Below, in pieces: positions 21,901 to 36,900 of a DNA stretch of 64,000 nt. The notes beneath the pieces were generated by a model that saw only the letters and a program-made list of their open reading frames with translations, ran no database searches and had not been told where the DNA came from. A program made the translations under genes and the position numbers. The stretch is from contig NC_064004.1 of the NCBI RefSeq assembly GCF_932276165.1, positions 2,304,001 through 2,368,000 on the forward strand, read 5' to 3'. The stretch comes from Plutella xylostella (lineage: Eukaryota > Arthropoda > Insecta > Lepidoptera > Plutellidae). Numbering within the stretch: position 1 is the stretch's first letter; every line of letters begins with the position of its first letter.

Positions 21901-24900
21901 GTAAGACCTTGCCTTTAGACAAGGCCCGCACCAGCTACTCTCCGAAGACTCGACGGTCAGCCTCAGGCCTGTAGCCTTGAGCCCGCAGTCAGCACTCCTC
22001 GCCAGCACCGCGCCTCGCCGTCATACTCAGGCCTCTCTAGCCTTGAGCCGGCAGTCATCGCGTCACCTCTACGGGATCGACAGTAAGACCTTGCCCTTAG
22101 ACAAGGCCTGCATCCACCACTTCTCCGGGTCATGGTCGAGCCTCGGCGGCTTCTCTAGTCACGAGCTCGCCAGCCAGTTCTGCTCACCTCCATCATCAAA
22201 CTCATCATCTCCACTGCAACTTCCTAAATTCCCACGTGAATTCACCGCGCTGCAACGTGAGTCGCGCAGCGGTTCCCAGCGATTCTGCAGTCTCAGCACC
22301 GTGTCTACACTTCTATCGCGCCAACTGGCGTGAGAATGGCAACGTGTTTCATCGTGTTTCTGTGAGTTTGTGATCAAAGTCAATTTGTGCTAAAGTGAAA
22401 GTTCTAATTTTACTATATTTCTACACAGTCTTTATACACATTTTTACACTGAGTTTTCTCTGATTTTATCGAATTTTTACACTGAATTTTACACTGATTT
22501 TATTGCTATTTTTGTGCCGTATTTCTAAAGTTGTCTACAAGTCTAACATCGCATAATATTCAATTTAAATGCCTCCCAAAGTAGAGTCCAAATCAGAAGA
22601 TAAAATGGCTGAAAAGATAACTTTATCAGTCCTTACTAAATTTATTAAACCATACAATGGGGATCGGGAATCACTCCCCGCATTCCTCACTAACTGTGAC
22701 AATGCTATGTCACTTGCTTCCCCCGACCAGCAAAACGTGCTGTGTAAATATATTTTGTCCCAATTGGAAGGCAAGGCACAGGTTACCTGTAGTTTAAAAA
22801 CATTTGAATCATGGAATGAGCTAAAGCCATTCCTTAAATCAGCGTTTGGAGAGAAAAAGGACTCCACGCATTTACTGTTAGACATGACAAGTTGCCGACA
22901 GTTTAGTAATGAAGACGTCACAAAGTACTCTCTTCGAATAGAGTCCATTTTAACAAGGATGCAAGCTGAGTCTCATTACACCTGCAAAGATGATAAAGAA
23001 ATCGTAGGCAGGATAGCTTCAAATGAGGAATTAGCCCTCAAGACCTTCATATTAGGCCTCCACAACCCTTCAATTTCTACAGTCGTCAGATGTAGGAACC
23101 CCAAGTCTCTAGACGAGGCTGTGCAGCACGCCATAGAAGAAGAAAAGCTGTACAACTCCAGACCTAAGGCTAATCCTTATTCTAAATCCCCCAAACAGTG
23201 CTCCTTATGTCATAAAACAGGGCACACTTCATCTGAGTGTTTCAGTAGGAATAGGAAACCTCAGCAATTTCATAATTCATATAATGTGACCACTAACCAA
23301 AATTCTCTTTCAGGTCCTAAAAAATGTCACTATTGCAAAAATTTAGGTCACACAATTCAGGAGTGTCGTAAACTCCAATATCGTAACCGCCAAAATTCTA
23401 ACACTCAAGGCCAGGCTAATACGCCGAGCCCTTCTTCTAAATCCGCGCATGTAAAATTCAGCGACGTTCAAAATGATAATTTAAACCAGTAAAGATTTCG
23501 GGTCAGTGCCTACCGGAATCACATCTCTCAAACGGCACACAAAAATCTACTAAATTCATAAATACATCTCGGTCCGAGATACCGAGTTCTACATCTCAGC
23601 AATCACTGAATTCACTGATTTTTAATAAAAATAAATTGCTGAGTCATACACCTCTGTCTAAAAATGACACGAGTTCTACTAATTTTTATAATGAAAATAC
23701 ATCTCGGCCAAGACCGAGTTCACCTCAGCGTCCACTGAATTCACTGCATTTTAATAATAATAAAACGCTGAGTCCACCTCTGTTACAACAGAGTCCACCT
23801 CTGGAAAACCAGAGTCCACCTCACATGCCAAATAAAGACATGATGAGTCCACCTCTGCCGAAGCGGAGTTCTACATCTCTGGAAAACCAGAGTTCATCTC
23901 AACTACCTAACAAAGATATGTTGAGTCACACTAATTTAAAAAATACATCTCGTGAAAACTCGAGTCCCACTGAATTTACTAATTTCTCACTGAATTCTAC
24001 ATCTCGTCAAAGTGCGAGTTCTTCTGCTACGTCACAAAATAATAATACTAACTTTACTAAATCTACACCTCAGTCCAATGAGCTGAGTTCCGCGAAACAA
24101 AACGCGAAAAACATAACTGTGCTTTGTGATAAGCCTAAACAGGTTAAAATACCTAAAAATACTAAATCCACCGATTCTACTATTTTATTTGAGTACACTG
24201 ATGATTATAACAAAAAGGTATCTTTACCTCACGTTTACCTACAAACAAATCAATCTACGGAACCCCTCTGTTTTCTAATTGATACGGGTGCTACTATATG
24301 CATAGTCAAAAATTCAAGTCTGCGCGAAACGCCAGACCTTTCTACGGAAAAAGTAAACATAAAAGGCATCACCGACTCTGATTTAATCATCGAAACATTA
24401 GGTACATTCCAGATGGAATTCACCATCTCGGATCAATCACTGAATTATAAATTTCACGTCACTAATGATGACGTCAATATGACGCACTACGATGGTATCA
24501 TAGGTAGCGATTTCTTTAGCTACTTTAAAGCAAACATTGACTATCAGTCAAAATTATTATCCATAAACGGTGACTCAATCCCAATTGTTTATAATCAACC
24601 TACTTACATTATCCCGGCCCGAGCCGAGGCTGTTATCGAGTGCGCTGTATCAAATTACAAGCCCGAGCTTTATCAAAACAACGAAGCTCTGGTCTTAGAC
24701 CATACCTTATGCGAAGGTGTTTATGTCGCTAATTGCATAGTCTCTATCAAGCCAAACAATAAAATAAACATCTCTATTCTCAACACTACTAACTCAGACA
24801 TTGAAGTCAAAGATTATTCCGTAGAATTGACACCTATTGAACGCGAACAATTCGATACTAATGTTTGTCACCAAATAAATTCTACTACTTCTACTAAATC

Positions 24901-27900
24901 CGATCGCGTTAAACAAGTACTAAATTCTATTCGCTGCTCTCATTTAAATCACGAAGAAAAGAAAGCTCTTTTCGAATGCTGCTCTCAGTACACCGATATT
25001 TTTCATATAGAAGGCGAACCTCTATCTTATACTAATGCAATCGAGCACACTATTAATTCAGGCGACGCACCGCCGATTCATGTAAAGTCATATCGTTTCC
25101 CTGAATGCCACAAGGAGGAAGTAGATTCGCAGATTCGTAAAATGCTCGATCAAAATATAATCCGTCCCTCTGTTTCACCATGGAGTGCCCCAGTATGGGT
25201 AGTTCCTAAGAAAATTGACGCTTCTGGCAAACGAAAGTGGAGAATCGTAATTGATTATCGTCGTTTAAACGATGTCACTGTTTCTGAGAGTTACCCACTG
25301 CCTCTTATCACTGATATCCTCGACCAGTTAGGTCATTCAAAATATTTCAGCACACTTGACCTTGCAAGTGGCTTTCACCAAATTTTAATGAGTTCCAAGG
25401 ACGCACCAAAAACTGGATTCACAGTCAGCACAAATTCAAGCGTCTCTGGACACTACGAATTCACCAGGATGCCCTTTGGGTTAAAAAACGCCCCTACTAC
25501 CTTTCAAAGACTCATGAATACAGCCCTTTCAGGCCTACAAGGCTTACACTGTTATGTCTATCTCGACGATTGTATTATTTACTCGCATGACCTTGAGTCC
25601 CACATGTCAAAACTAACCCTCGTATTTGACCGCCTTCGAAAATTCAACCTTAAGCTTCAGCCTGACAAGTGCGAATTCTTAAGGCGCGAAGTAGCCTATC
25701 TAGGCCATATCATCACCGATAAAGGTGTTTCTCCGAATCCTGAAAAAGTCAAAGCAGTCACTGAATTTCCTAAACCTACTAATGTAAAACAAATAAAATC
25801 ATTCTTGGGATTGGTCGGTTATTACCGCCGCTTTATCGAAAATTTCTCCAAGCTTACTAAACCTCTCACTGCATTACTTAAAAAGGATGTTCCATTTGAA
25901 TGGTCATCAGAACAAGACACTGCTTTCCAAATTCTTAAAGAAAAACTTACCACGGCTCCTCTGCTTCAATACCCTGATTTTTCGGCACCTTTTGTGATTA
26001 CAACCGATGCCAGTAACTATGCCGTTGGTGCTGTCCTCTCCCAAGGCGAGATTGGAAAAGATAAGCCAGTCGCCTACGCCTCAAGGACACTTAATAAACC
26101 GGAAGGTAATTACTCCACCACGGAGAAGGAACTCCTTGCTATAATTTTCGCTGTTAGAACCTTCCGCCCCTATCTTTTTGGTAGGAAATTTAAGATCGTT
26201 ACCGATCACAGGCCCTTAGTATGGCTTTTTAATGTAAAAGACCCAGGCAGCAGATTAATAAGATGGCGCCTAAAACTCGAGGAATATGACTACGAAATTG
26301 TTTATAAACAAGGCCGCCTTAATTCAAATGCCGACGCGCTTTCCCGCTGTCCTGTTAACACCATTGATGTTTCTAACTTGACTCATTCCTCCTATGAAAA
26401 ATATTTCAAGGATCAATTCACGAACAAAATTCCAACCCTAAACACAGTAATTGAAGAGCATACCCAAGGCCTTCACTTATCAAAGATAAATAATATCGCA
26501 TGTCCTGTCTCTTTAGACTTCGACTTTTCTTTACCACACTGTGAAGAAATCTTATCTCAACTCGATAATTCTACCGAGCTTCTTAACTCTGAACGAGAAC
26601 CGTTCACTATTCGCTGCGTCAATGATAACAATAAAAATTACTATTTTCTATTCACGAAAGTTCACCACTACGAAGAAACAAAGTTCAAGGACATTTACAA
26701 TTTACTAACTAAACTCAGAGATCAACTATTAACAGATAATCCAGATATCACTGACCTTGCACTCTCTGATTTCACTGACCCTTTCTCAAAACTAAACTAT
26801 ACTAAAATATATAACATGATTGCATACATATTTCATGATACTAAAATAAAAATTCATATTTACAAAAATCAACTTATCTACCCGACACCTGTCGAGGTCC
26901 CGAAAATATTAAAAGAAAACCACGATTCTACTATCGCTGGTCACCCAGGGTCAAAAAGAATGTTTAATCGCATTAAAGCCGCTTACTATTGGAAAGGTAT
27001 GCGCTCAGATATTGAAAACTATGTTAAAAAATGCAAGCTCTGCCAAATTAATAAACCGCTTAGAAAATCAAATAAAGCTCCCATGGAGATAACTTCTACT
27101 TCCACAAAACCATTTGAGCGATTAGCTCTGGACATCGTTGGTCCATTACCCGAAGCGGGTTTCCAAAAATTCAAGTTTATCTTAACCCTGCAAGATGACC
27201 TTACTAAATTTTCAAGTGCTTACCCTATGGTAACAGCCACTAGTGAAGAAATTGCACGAAATCTAGTACATTTCATGTCTTTATTCGGTTTTCCAAAAAC
27301 TGTCTTAACAGACTTAGGTACATGCTTTACCTCTGATTTATTCAAACAGCTGACCGAAATTCTTAAAATAAAAGCATTATTTACAACTCCATACCATCCC
27401 CAAACAAATGGAGCTCTAGAACGGTCTCATGCCACAATGAAAGAATACCTAAAGTCCTTCGTCAACGAAAATCAAAACGATTGGCATTGCTATCTATTCA
27501 CAGCTATATTAGCTTATAATACTACCCCTCACTGTACCACTGAATTCACCCCATACGAATTATTATACGGTTATAAACCTAACATTCCAAATTCATTATA
27601 TGAAACTAATAATAATACTACTTACGCCGAATACATACGCGCTCTTCAGTATAGGATGCGTTTCAGCCGAGAAAAAGCTATTCAAAATATTTTAAATAGT
27701 AAAGAGCGATCTAAACAATACTATGATGCAAATTCTCGCGAAGTAAAATATAAAACAGGTGACATGGTTTATCTGAAACACCATCACCGCCTACGTAAAG
27801 CTCTTTCACCAATATGGAAAGGCCCCTATAAAATTATAAAAGTGCATAATAAGCACAACGTGACCTTACAGATAGGCCGCAAACATAGTAAGCATCATAC

Positions 27901-30900
27901 AAATGAAATCAAACCAGCCTCTTCCTAACTTATACACTTTTTATACACTAATATACAATTATACAACGTTTACACTTTTCTATTTTATTATTTTCAGAGC
28001 ATTGTGCACTGAAATCTACGCGGACTCCAAGATTACTCCCATAGTTCATAGTCCCGGAATTTACTTTGAACCTACTACTAATATACATTTTTATAATGAC
28101 TATTGGAAAGTAATTACACACATAGATTTAATCTCGTTAGAACCTTATCTTGAAAACACTGAAATTTTATTACGTAAAACTGAAAGTCTTTGTGATAAGA
28201 TTCACTCTCAACAGTTAATCCAATGTAAGGATGTCTCAAGTCCACTTGATGTTTTATTGCAAACCAATTATATCAAATTACAATCCTTATCACACTTAAT
28301 ATCAAACAAAACACCAACCAAGGTCAAAAGGTCCTTAGAGTTCGGTGGCGAAATACTAAAGTTCTTTTTCGGTACATTAGATGCAGATGATGCACGAAAA
28401 TATGATGACGCTATTGAATCTTGCCAAAAAAGCGAAACCGAACTATTTCACTTAATGAAAGATAATATTCATATTGTAAAGTCTACAATAAATAACTTCA
28501 ACTCTACTATCTATAAACTTAATCAAAACGAGATAAAACTTAATGCCCAAATTAATAATATGAATGAGATATTGTTTGAGATAAAACAAACAGATGACGT
28601 TTTATACTATATTTCTAGGATAAATAGTTTACTAAATATAATAGAAAGTTCGTTATTATCGATTTCTAATCTGTTAGATACTACGCTAAACGCTATTCTA
28701 TTTTCTAAGATAAATATATTGCACCCTAGTGTAATTAGTCCCTTAAGTTTGTTCAACGAGTTATCTACGCATAGCAACCAATTAAAAAAGCGTTTAGACT
28801 TCCCTGTCGAATTAAATATAGATACTATTCATTCTTTAATAGATGTGTCACAGCTTAGCTCTTATTACTATAAAAATAAGATCGTCTTTATTCTTCAAGT
28901 CCCTTTAATAACAGCTGATAAGTTCATTGTTTATAAAAACATACCTTTGCCGACGCCTCATGATGACTCACATATACAAACCTTTGCTCTTATACAACCT
29001 TCTAATGCTTATATCGCCCTTAGTGACGATAGACTACATTATGCTATGTTGGACAACTTAAGTACTTGTAAGATTGTTAGTAATAATTATTCTATATGTG
29101 AACTTACTTCTTTATTTTCTACTTTAAGCAACCCTAGCTGCGAATCTAGGTTATTAACGGAGGTATCCTTGTCACTACCTCGTGAATGTAATTCTAAACT
29201 TTTATATGGTAATATTGATATTTGGCAAAAGCTTAGAAATAATAATTGGATTTATGTACAGTCCGACATATGTAAACTTACTATTAAATGTGATGACGAC
29301 ATTAATGACTATTCTATAGTTGGTACAGGAACTGTTCAACTTACAGATAATTGTATTGGTTTTTCTAAAACGATTCAGCTTATATCAACTAGTACTTATT
29401 CATTTGTTATGAAATCTCCTTTAGGTATTACTTTTGATATTACTACTGATGACTGTTGTAAGAAGGAGATATTTAATAAAACGTTGCCCTTATTAACCCC
29501 AATCTCTTTGAGTAATATTAACTTAGATTCTTTAAAATATGCAAGTCATAAAATGGATAATTTAGAACTAGAACTAAATAAAATACAGGAACAATCCCAT
29601 TTTATTAAATACGCTCCTTATTATTCTACCCTTACTTATATTTTAGTACCTACTATAATTTTGTTCATCCTGTATAAACTTTATAAATATTTGCAATGTC
29701 GCAGTTCTAGTAATTCATCTGGATGTTGTATTCAGATCTTCAATCAATGCAACAATAAGAATCTTGTTAAACATAAATCTAAAATGTCAACCTCTTTTGA
29801 AATGCAAGAAGTATCCACATCTGATGATGAAAAGAAATCTGTTCAATCTCTACCTATTGCTAATACAACTTATAAATCTTATAATGATCTTAACAGAGTT
29901 GACTTTGTGAACTCCTCTTCTAGAAGGAATCTTAATTTCTAGTTTGTAATAATGTCTTTTGATTATTTTCTATTTTTATAATTTGCTATTTTTGTAAACG
30001 ACTTCCAAGTTGCATTTCGATAATCTTTTACTTTGCAATCTCTGAATTAGAGACTTCGCTTCATCTTAAAGGGATAAAGCTTCGTCAAAAAGGGGGAGCT
30101 GTTACAACCCTTATCTCTTAGTAATTACTGCTGATGCAGCTTTGGTATATTTCCATGCAGGCATGCACATGGTAAGACACATGTGATGTCATACTTTACT
30201 TTCATTCATTGTACTTGGAATAAACAGTTAGAATCTGGTCCTCGCGAGAAGCGGAACTCCTCCCGCTCCGTAACTCGGAAGTCGGTTTTAGGGTGATTGT
30301 TGTGTTGTGCAGTTTAAAGGAATAAATAGTGTTTAGGAGTTAATCGTAGTTTTTTTTAAAAAGGCAACTGGGGTCGGTCTCCTAACAGATCGCACTCGAT
30401 CTCACTCGATCGCAGTAAGTAGATATAGTAGTGATCGTGAGTTCATATTAGCTTTTATTACTACAACTGGTACAAATACTGCAACTAGTAACAGCTGCTG
30501 CTACTACTTCTAGTACTACTAGGGTGTACGAAAGCTGCCTCTTTTAGCAGCATTTTTTCCAGCTTACCTCGGGGAAGGCATACGGAATATGTAAGATTTT
30601 TACTTACTGAAACTGGCCAATTCTTTCGTCACAAATTTCTCCGTGGATTATTCCATAGCTTACTTTTAATACAGAATGCATACGGTAAAACCTTTTAAGG
30701 CGAAGTTCACGGTTAAAGTTAGTAACAAATAATCTTCTTCACCCTCCAGGCGACATCCCCTGGACCCCGCTCTCCATAGCAGCCCACAATAAGAGTGTCC
30801 AACTAATAGACATGTTGTTGGCGCGAGGGGCGTCCGACGCCCAGTGCGCGGCGCTGCGGGAGTGCGCGCGGCACCGCTTGGAGCCCTGTGTCGCCAGCTT

Positions 30901-33900
30901 GCTGGCCACTAAGGTAAATGAATAGCATTATGCTGAGTGAGAAAGCTTTTGCTTTTTTTTGTAGCCTAATTTGTGTCTCACTGCTGGGCAAAGGCATCGT
31001 TATATTTGGTCCAACGATCGCGATCCTCCGCCACTTCAGACCACTCAGTGCAGCGATCATAGGATTCGATACTATTTTCGAAACTACACAAATTTCCTGT
31101 GATCGCTACACAGGTAAGATCCATTTTCAAAGCTGTGGTTGTCTGACGGGTTTGCTAACATGATAAATACACATGTTGGCATAATCTGTACCCGTATGAT
31201 GCTAGCTTGCTGGCTACTAAGGTAACATAGACTATATAATAGAATAGAATACCAATATACGAATAAGATGGTGTGCCACATACAAATAGAAAACAAAAAA
31301 AACGTGCGCATTTTGTTCTTCCGTCAAACCGTTTTAAGTTCTACCTAATGGCAACTATTGATACCAATGAATAAAGTAACTAATCTTCTAACCGAATTTA
31401 GTCAAAATACTTATGAGCTCAATGGCAAAAGTGGGGTGTTATTTGTCGAGTCGTTTCTTTTGCACTGACACTTTCACTTGTATTAAAATATTATTAAGGA
31501 AAGTTGTCACATATCTTAAGTACATAATCATGGCAAAGTACATCATAAAATCACAGCCCTTATAAAAAAAATCTATAAAGACGACACATTAAAAATAATA
31601 TTTTCTCTACAGGCCTTCCCCGACCCAGACTACAAGATAAACAAAGCAGTAATAACTGAGACAGTGTTCAAGGATCGTCGGGACTCCTCACTCACGTACA
31701 ACTCTCTCTGTCCCACCACGCCGGTCACGCTGAACTGGCGAGAGCTGAGGTGCTCTATGGCTAAGATACGGTGAGAATTATAACTTGATGGAAATAAATA
31801 CTGACAAAAGCTTTATCATCATCATTATCTTATACATTAGGTATAACTCACTGCTGAGGAAAGCCACAACATTCGGTCCTCGGCATTCTTCATCCAGCCA
31901 CTATACCGGCTACCTGTTTAAGGTCTTCGGCTGGAGCGTCCCAATTCCCGATCTTTTGTTTGTCTTTTCGTGGTATCCACTGGACAACTCGTCAGCAAAA
32001 AAACAGTTATGGGTTCTTCGGCTGATTGGTCTGGGACAATTTAGCTTATAAGTAAATTTAAAATAATCTACAGTGCTTCTTTAAAGTCATGAAACGAAAA
32101 TAGACCCCAAAGAATTATTAAAGCGCGAGTGTTAAACCGATTCAGCAAAAGCGGTGAATAGCCCTTTAACGATTACAGTCGTGAGCCTATGTACTCGTAT
32201 GTATGTACAGCCGATTTATTTTCATGACGTTATAGATCGACTGTACTATCCGTACTATCAACAACTAAATCTAACCTTTACATGTTGTTTCCTTTTCCAG
32301 CATGAACTGGATCCAACAAGCGGCCCTCCACGTGAACCCCAAGCTCGGCAGCGCCGCTAGCGCCCTCTACGCCATCACTCGCATAGACGTGTCCAATAAC
32401 GAACTACGGATACTGCCGCCAGAGCTGTTTGTACTGAAGAGTTTGAGGTCAGTGTAATGTTTGAAGAGATAGATTTTACTGTGAGTGTGTTTTTGGCGCA
32501 ATGCCAGTCATCAGGAATGGCGAAAAATGTTTGACACAGTAAATTGGAAAAATTAAATAATTGTATGAATGTAATATGTGACACAATAAATTTGTCACAC
32601 ATGAGTGTAATATCTGCCTAAATAAAATAACATTGTTTATTCCCAAACATAAAACCTTACCTAAACCTACCCCCACAGGTACCTAAACGCAGCACAAAAC
32701 AAGCTAGAACGCCTGCCTACCCTCTCGGAGCCCTTTGAAGAAGACATAGAGGCGAGCAAGACGCGTCGAATGAAGAAACCTAATAAGAAACTACGGCCGG
32801 CCGTGTATAGTGCTCCAGTGTTGCAGGATTTGTATTTGCAGGTCAGTCTTTAGTTTTTGTTGAGGGAAAATAGAGGTGATCTGGTGTTGAAGAATGTGTG
32901 CATCTGTATATCATTGTCATATTGATGACTATAAAGTGGCATTGAAGTGTTTGGTTATGTTTTTAAACGGCTTTCTAAAATATGATGTTGTTATTATTTA
33001 TTGTAATATTATCATTTTCTCGCTTAGGTAATTTATGTAGACGCCACTATGTCTTTGTAAAGTAGCCACCGGCATATTACAGATTCTTATATTTCTAGGC
33101 AAAGTATTTTCAGAATTCGGTTCTAACACACTTCACATCACACAGTCTTCTTCATCGTCTCTGTTCTTGAATAACTTGACGAAAAGTTAAACCTACCTCT
33201 ACGTCCCCAGGACAACCGTCTAGAAGAGATCCCGCCTGAACTGTTCAGTCTGCCCAATCTGGTCACACTGGACATCTCGAACAACAAGCTTCGCACGCTA
33301 CCCTACGAGATGTGGACCGCGCCGCGACTGAAGGATCTGAACGCTGCCTTGAACCATCTGAAGGATTTACCTCATAAAGAACAAGTGAGTTGAAAGTTAT
33401 TTAAAAACACCTATACTTTGTATAATATCGAATGAGTACTATAACAGCTGTCTAATCCAAACATTTTATTAGTAATTGGTTAATGTTCAAGGGAAAAATA
33501 ACTTTATTTACCAGGTTCAAGCATCTGTCATTCAAGGGTCATAAGGCGAATGTTATATATTTTACAAAAAATAAGAAGAAAATATTTTTTTCAAGGATCT
33601 TTCATAAATATTAGGTAGAGGTAGCAGTGGACAAGTGAAAATAATCTGCCGAAGACACAATATGCATCGGAAAAGACTATTTCTTGGGTGAAGAAAACTA
33701 ACTGGCAAGCGGAGCGTGGGACGCCCTTGAGCCCGCATAGTGGTTGGACAATGAAGACTTTTTATAACTTGTGATTGTTGATGATTATGAAAATATATGA
33801 GTGCAACATTTGTAAACATGAATTTGAAACGTAACTTTTTTATACCTTCAGAATCAACCGGATGGTGCGTCGCCGTCGTGCCTGCTGTCTCCCTCCGACT

Positions 33901-36900
33901 CGTCGTCTCAGCTCAGTGCGTCCCCCTCTATCGGACAAATGACGCAATTCTCGTTCAACAACTCTCTATCAGTAAGTAATTAGATCACAAGCGTGTGATA
34001 ATGAAATCCGATATAAATTTAGGTGCGGTAGAAGCTATTACCACCTTAACCCAAATAATGAGACAATTCTAAATATTAATCTTATTATCTATAAAAGAAA
34101 TGTTTCTATCTATTATACTGATTTTAATTTTCATTGTGCCCTCACTTATTCATGTATGCGCCACGTATTTTTCGGTATCGATATAATTTGTTTTATCCAT
34201 GTAATAACACTATGCGTATTACGTCATCAACAATAACAATTTCATCATCAGAAGTCCTCATCCCGAAGTCCGTCCATAGAGCGCAGCGTGTCGGAGGCAA
34301 CTGTCGATGAAGATGATGATGATGAAGACAACAGATCCGTGATAGTGCCCGCCAACAGGGCTGGGAATGCTACGTAAGTTTTATATATAATGGATGGAGT
34401 TTCATTAGTGATCAAGCAGATATGTGACCCGATGTAATGAAAATTATTTATGTGCTAAAATAAATTACACCTGTTATATGTGTATATCATATTTTCACCA
34501 TTTTAACAGCTGGACGGAGTCAAAACGCGTGCACAGATGGCGAGGGGAGGTTGAACAAATTCACTCGCCGCTGATTCACAGTTAGATTTTTCATAAATAT
34601 GACAAACAACAGAGAGCTCAGCAAAGTTCCTTGTGGAAACTAAACGAAAATACCTCTTAAATTCTATATTTACTATGTTTTAACATCGAATTTAATATGT
34701 TTTAACATCTGGACAAAATCTTGCACACATAGAGAGATGTATTGCAAAGCTACCCAAACGCAACTGTTCATAATTAGATTTTTCATAAATGTGACAAACA
34801 ACAGCGGTTTCAATAGAAACCCTTGCGGAACACCTGCAATTTTTTTTTAATTTTTAACAGCTGGACAGAATCAAAGCGCGTGCACACTTGGCGAGGTATA
34901 GTCGAGCCGGCAGACCGCGGCGCCGCAGCGCCCGGGGGCTCCCCGCTGACGTCACTCAACCTGTCTCACAACCAATTCACTCGTGTCTCACCCGTGTTGG
35001 CCTGTGCCGCGCCCGCGTTGAATACGCTGAATATGGCGTATAATTCACTTAGGTGAGTCGTTTTTGTCAATTGCATATTCAATTGGGGTTGTGGAAGTGG
35101 CTTCAGCGAGTTAAGTATCAACTGAACTTATACTGACGCTTGTAATTCTAACTGTGCAATCGTTTCACTAGAACAACAAACCCATAGTGACTGACTGTAT
35201 GTTAGGTAGTCCGTGATGAAAGGGTCTAGTTCTAGTGTGACCAACGCGCTTAGAAGACTACTTACATATTAAATATTTGTATAGCAATAAATCTATTCAA
35301 ATGTGTGGCCATACCATACCAAACCAATCTATGAAATGTTTCTAATACCTACCTTTTTTCTACAGATCTATGTCCTACGTGACGTCATATCCAACGAGCT
35401 TGAGACAACTCGATCTCAGTCATAACGAGATAACCTGCTGGCCCAGCTTACCGCAAGTGAGTATTACTTCATCATCATCAGCATATGCTAAGCATTTTTG
35501 CAACATCATGCTCTACATCTAACCTTTGGTTTGGACGAATTAAATTCGGCACAATTTATAAATTTTATATACCTAAAAACTATTTTAACATAACGTAATA
35601 CTTATAATAAAATTACCATAAGCTTCGTCTGGACTACTGGACACAGACATTTTACGAGCAGCACTAGAAAACTCTGTACCTGGCCATCCTCATTATGTTT
35701 TTTTAGAAACATAACCCAATAATAAAAAAAATACAAGCCCCAATGTAAAACGGCCCTTAGGGTCAAATCCTTTAGGACTTTTAAACCGTTCACCTGTAAA
35801 TTTTCTAATAGCAACAATGTTTTTTCTCATAATGTAGCTGGAAAACTTCAGTTCTGCGGAAGGGGATCCTTTAGCCTGCTACTGCCGCACACCAGCCGTC
35901 TCTGCATCATCAGGTAATGAGGGTTTTTGTAAATCAAATATACTCAAGAGCAATGAAAAAGTTCCAGTGAAATATGGAACAGCACTGATAAGTGGAACTT
36001 GTTCGTTGCTCGTGTGTGTAGTAAATTAAGAACTGTCAATACATTTTTTCTTTCACTTAAACTTAAAGAAGTCCCTCTCCACTACTGGACGTTGGCGGTC
36101 AGCTCTGTATAATCCTTTCTGTTCTTAGCTAAACGTCAGTTGTTCTACGCTGGACCACCCTATAAATCTTATTTTTATGATAGCAATCTATCAGAAAGAA
36201 TGAACAACGAATTCAAAAGTTAACCATCAAGCCATGTCCCTAAAACCGCAAAAGCATCTAAAGTACATATATGTATTTCAACTTATGTATTTATTAAATC
36301 GACATTATTATTAACTTCCCAGGCGCCGTGCGGCCGCGCTCCGGTTGCGTCCGGGAGCAGCTGCTGAGCGCGGCGTGTCCCGCGCGCCGGCATCTCACGC
36401 TTGAGGGGTTAAGGACTTTGGTAAGGGCGACGATAGTATTTGGGTGCTTATCTGTAAAGTTAACTTCGTGAATTCATATTAGAAACTGTCAGTTTACAGG
36501 AGCTTTGCAAGCAAGGTGTGATACTCGAATTTTAGAAGCAAATAGTCAAGCTTTGCGTATCACCATGACGCTTGCCATCCTCATATATACTGACAGTTCG
36601 TTCTGTAAATTCGTAGGAAACATTTGAATCAGACAATGGTAGTGGAGTTTCAAGAGACTGATTGTGATAGGGTTAGCAAGCATGATTTATACCTTTGACG
36701 AGAAAAAATACTCAGAAAAGCGCTAAGCTAACTGTCTAATGCTGAGTTGCAGGATAGAACTTTAAACTAAAATTGACCGTCCGTATACCCACTGTTGAAG
36801 AAAAATGGCAATAGATTTAAGGTGGAAGGTTCAATAAGGAAGATGTAGATAATGATGATGTATTTGTTGCAGATCCTAGCCAACAACATGCTATCCCGCA

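Larger units (their letters stand above)
21507..30387 (+). mobile_element. Complete Ty3/gypsy errantivirus-like element in Lrrk intron 8
   Basis: 8881 bp with 288-bp LTRs (21507-21794 and 30100-30387) starting TGTTACAACCC and ending CCTAACA. By eye the LTRs are identical, which implies recent insertion. The target duplication GATC is at 21503-21506 and 30388-30391. The order is PBS, gag, pol (protease, RT, RNase H, integrase), env, PPT. All three ORFs are open. It has the same orientation as Lrrk, so its LTR poly(A) signals could compete with host transcription. Errantivirus-like elements are endogenous relatives of insect retroviruses. Confidence 0.95.

Noticed and set aside
22159..22383. 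Small ORFs in the gypsy leader
   Set aside because: No domain; the leader is structured, duplicated non-coding RNA.
34509..34543. Functional alternative exon 16 start
   Set aside because: The acceptor is intact but the frame is soon lost and no donor keeps the phase; called a decayed copy.
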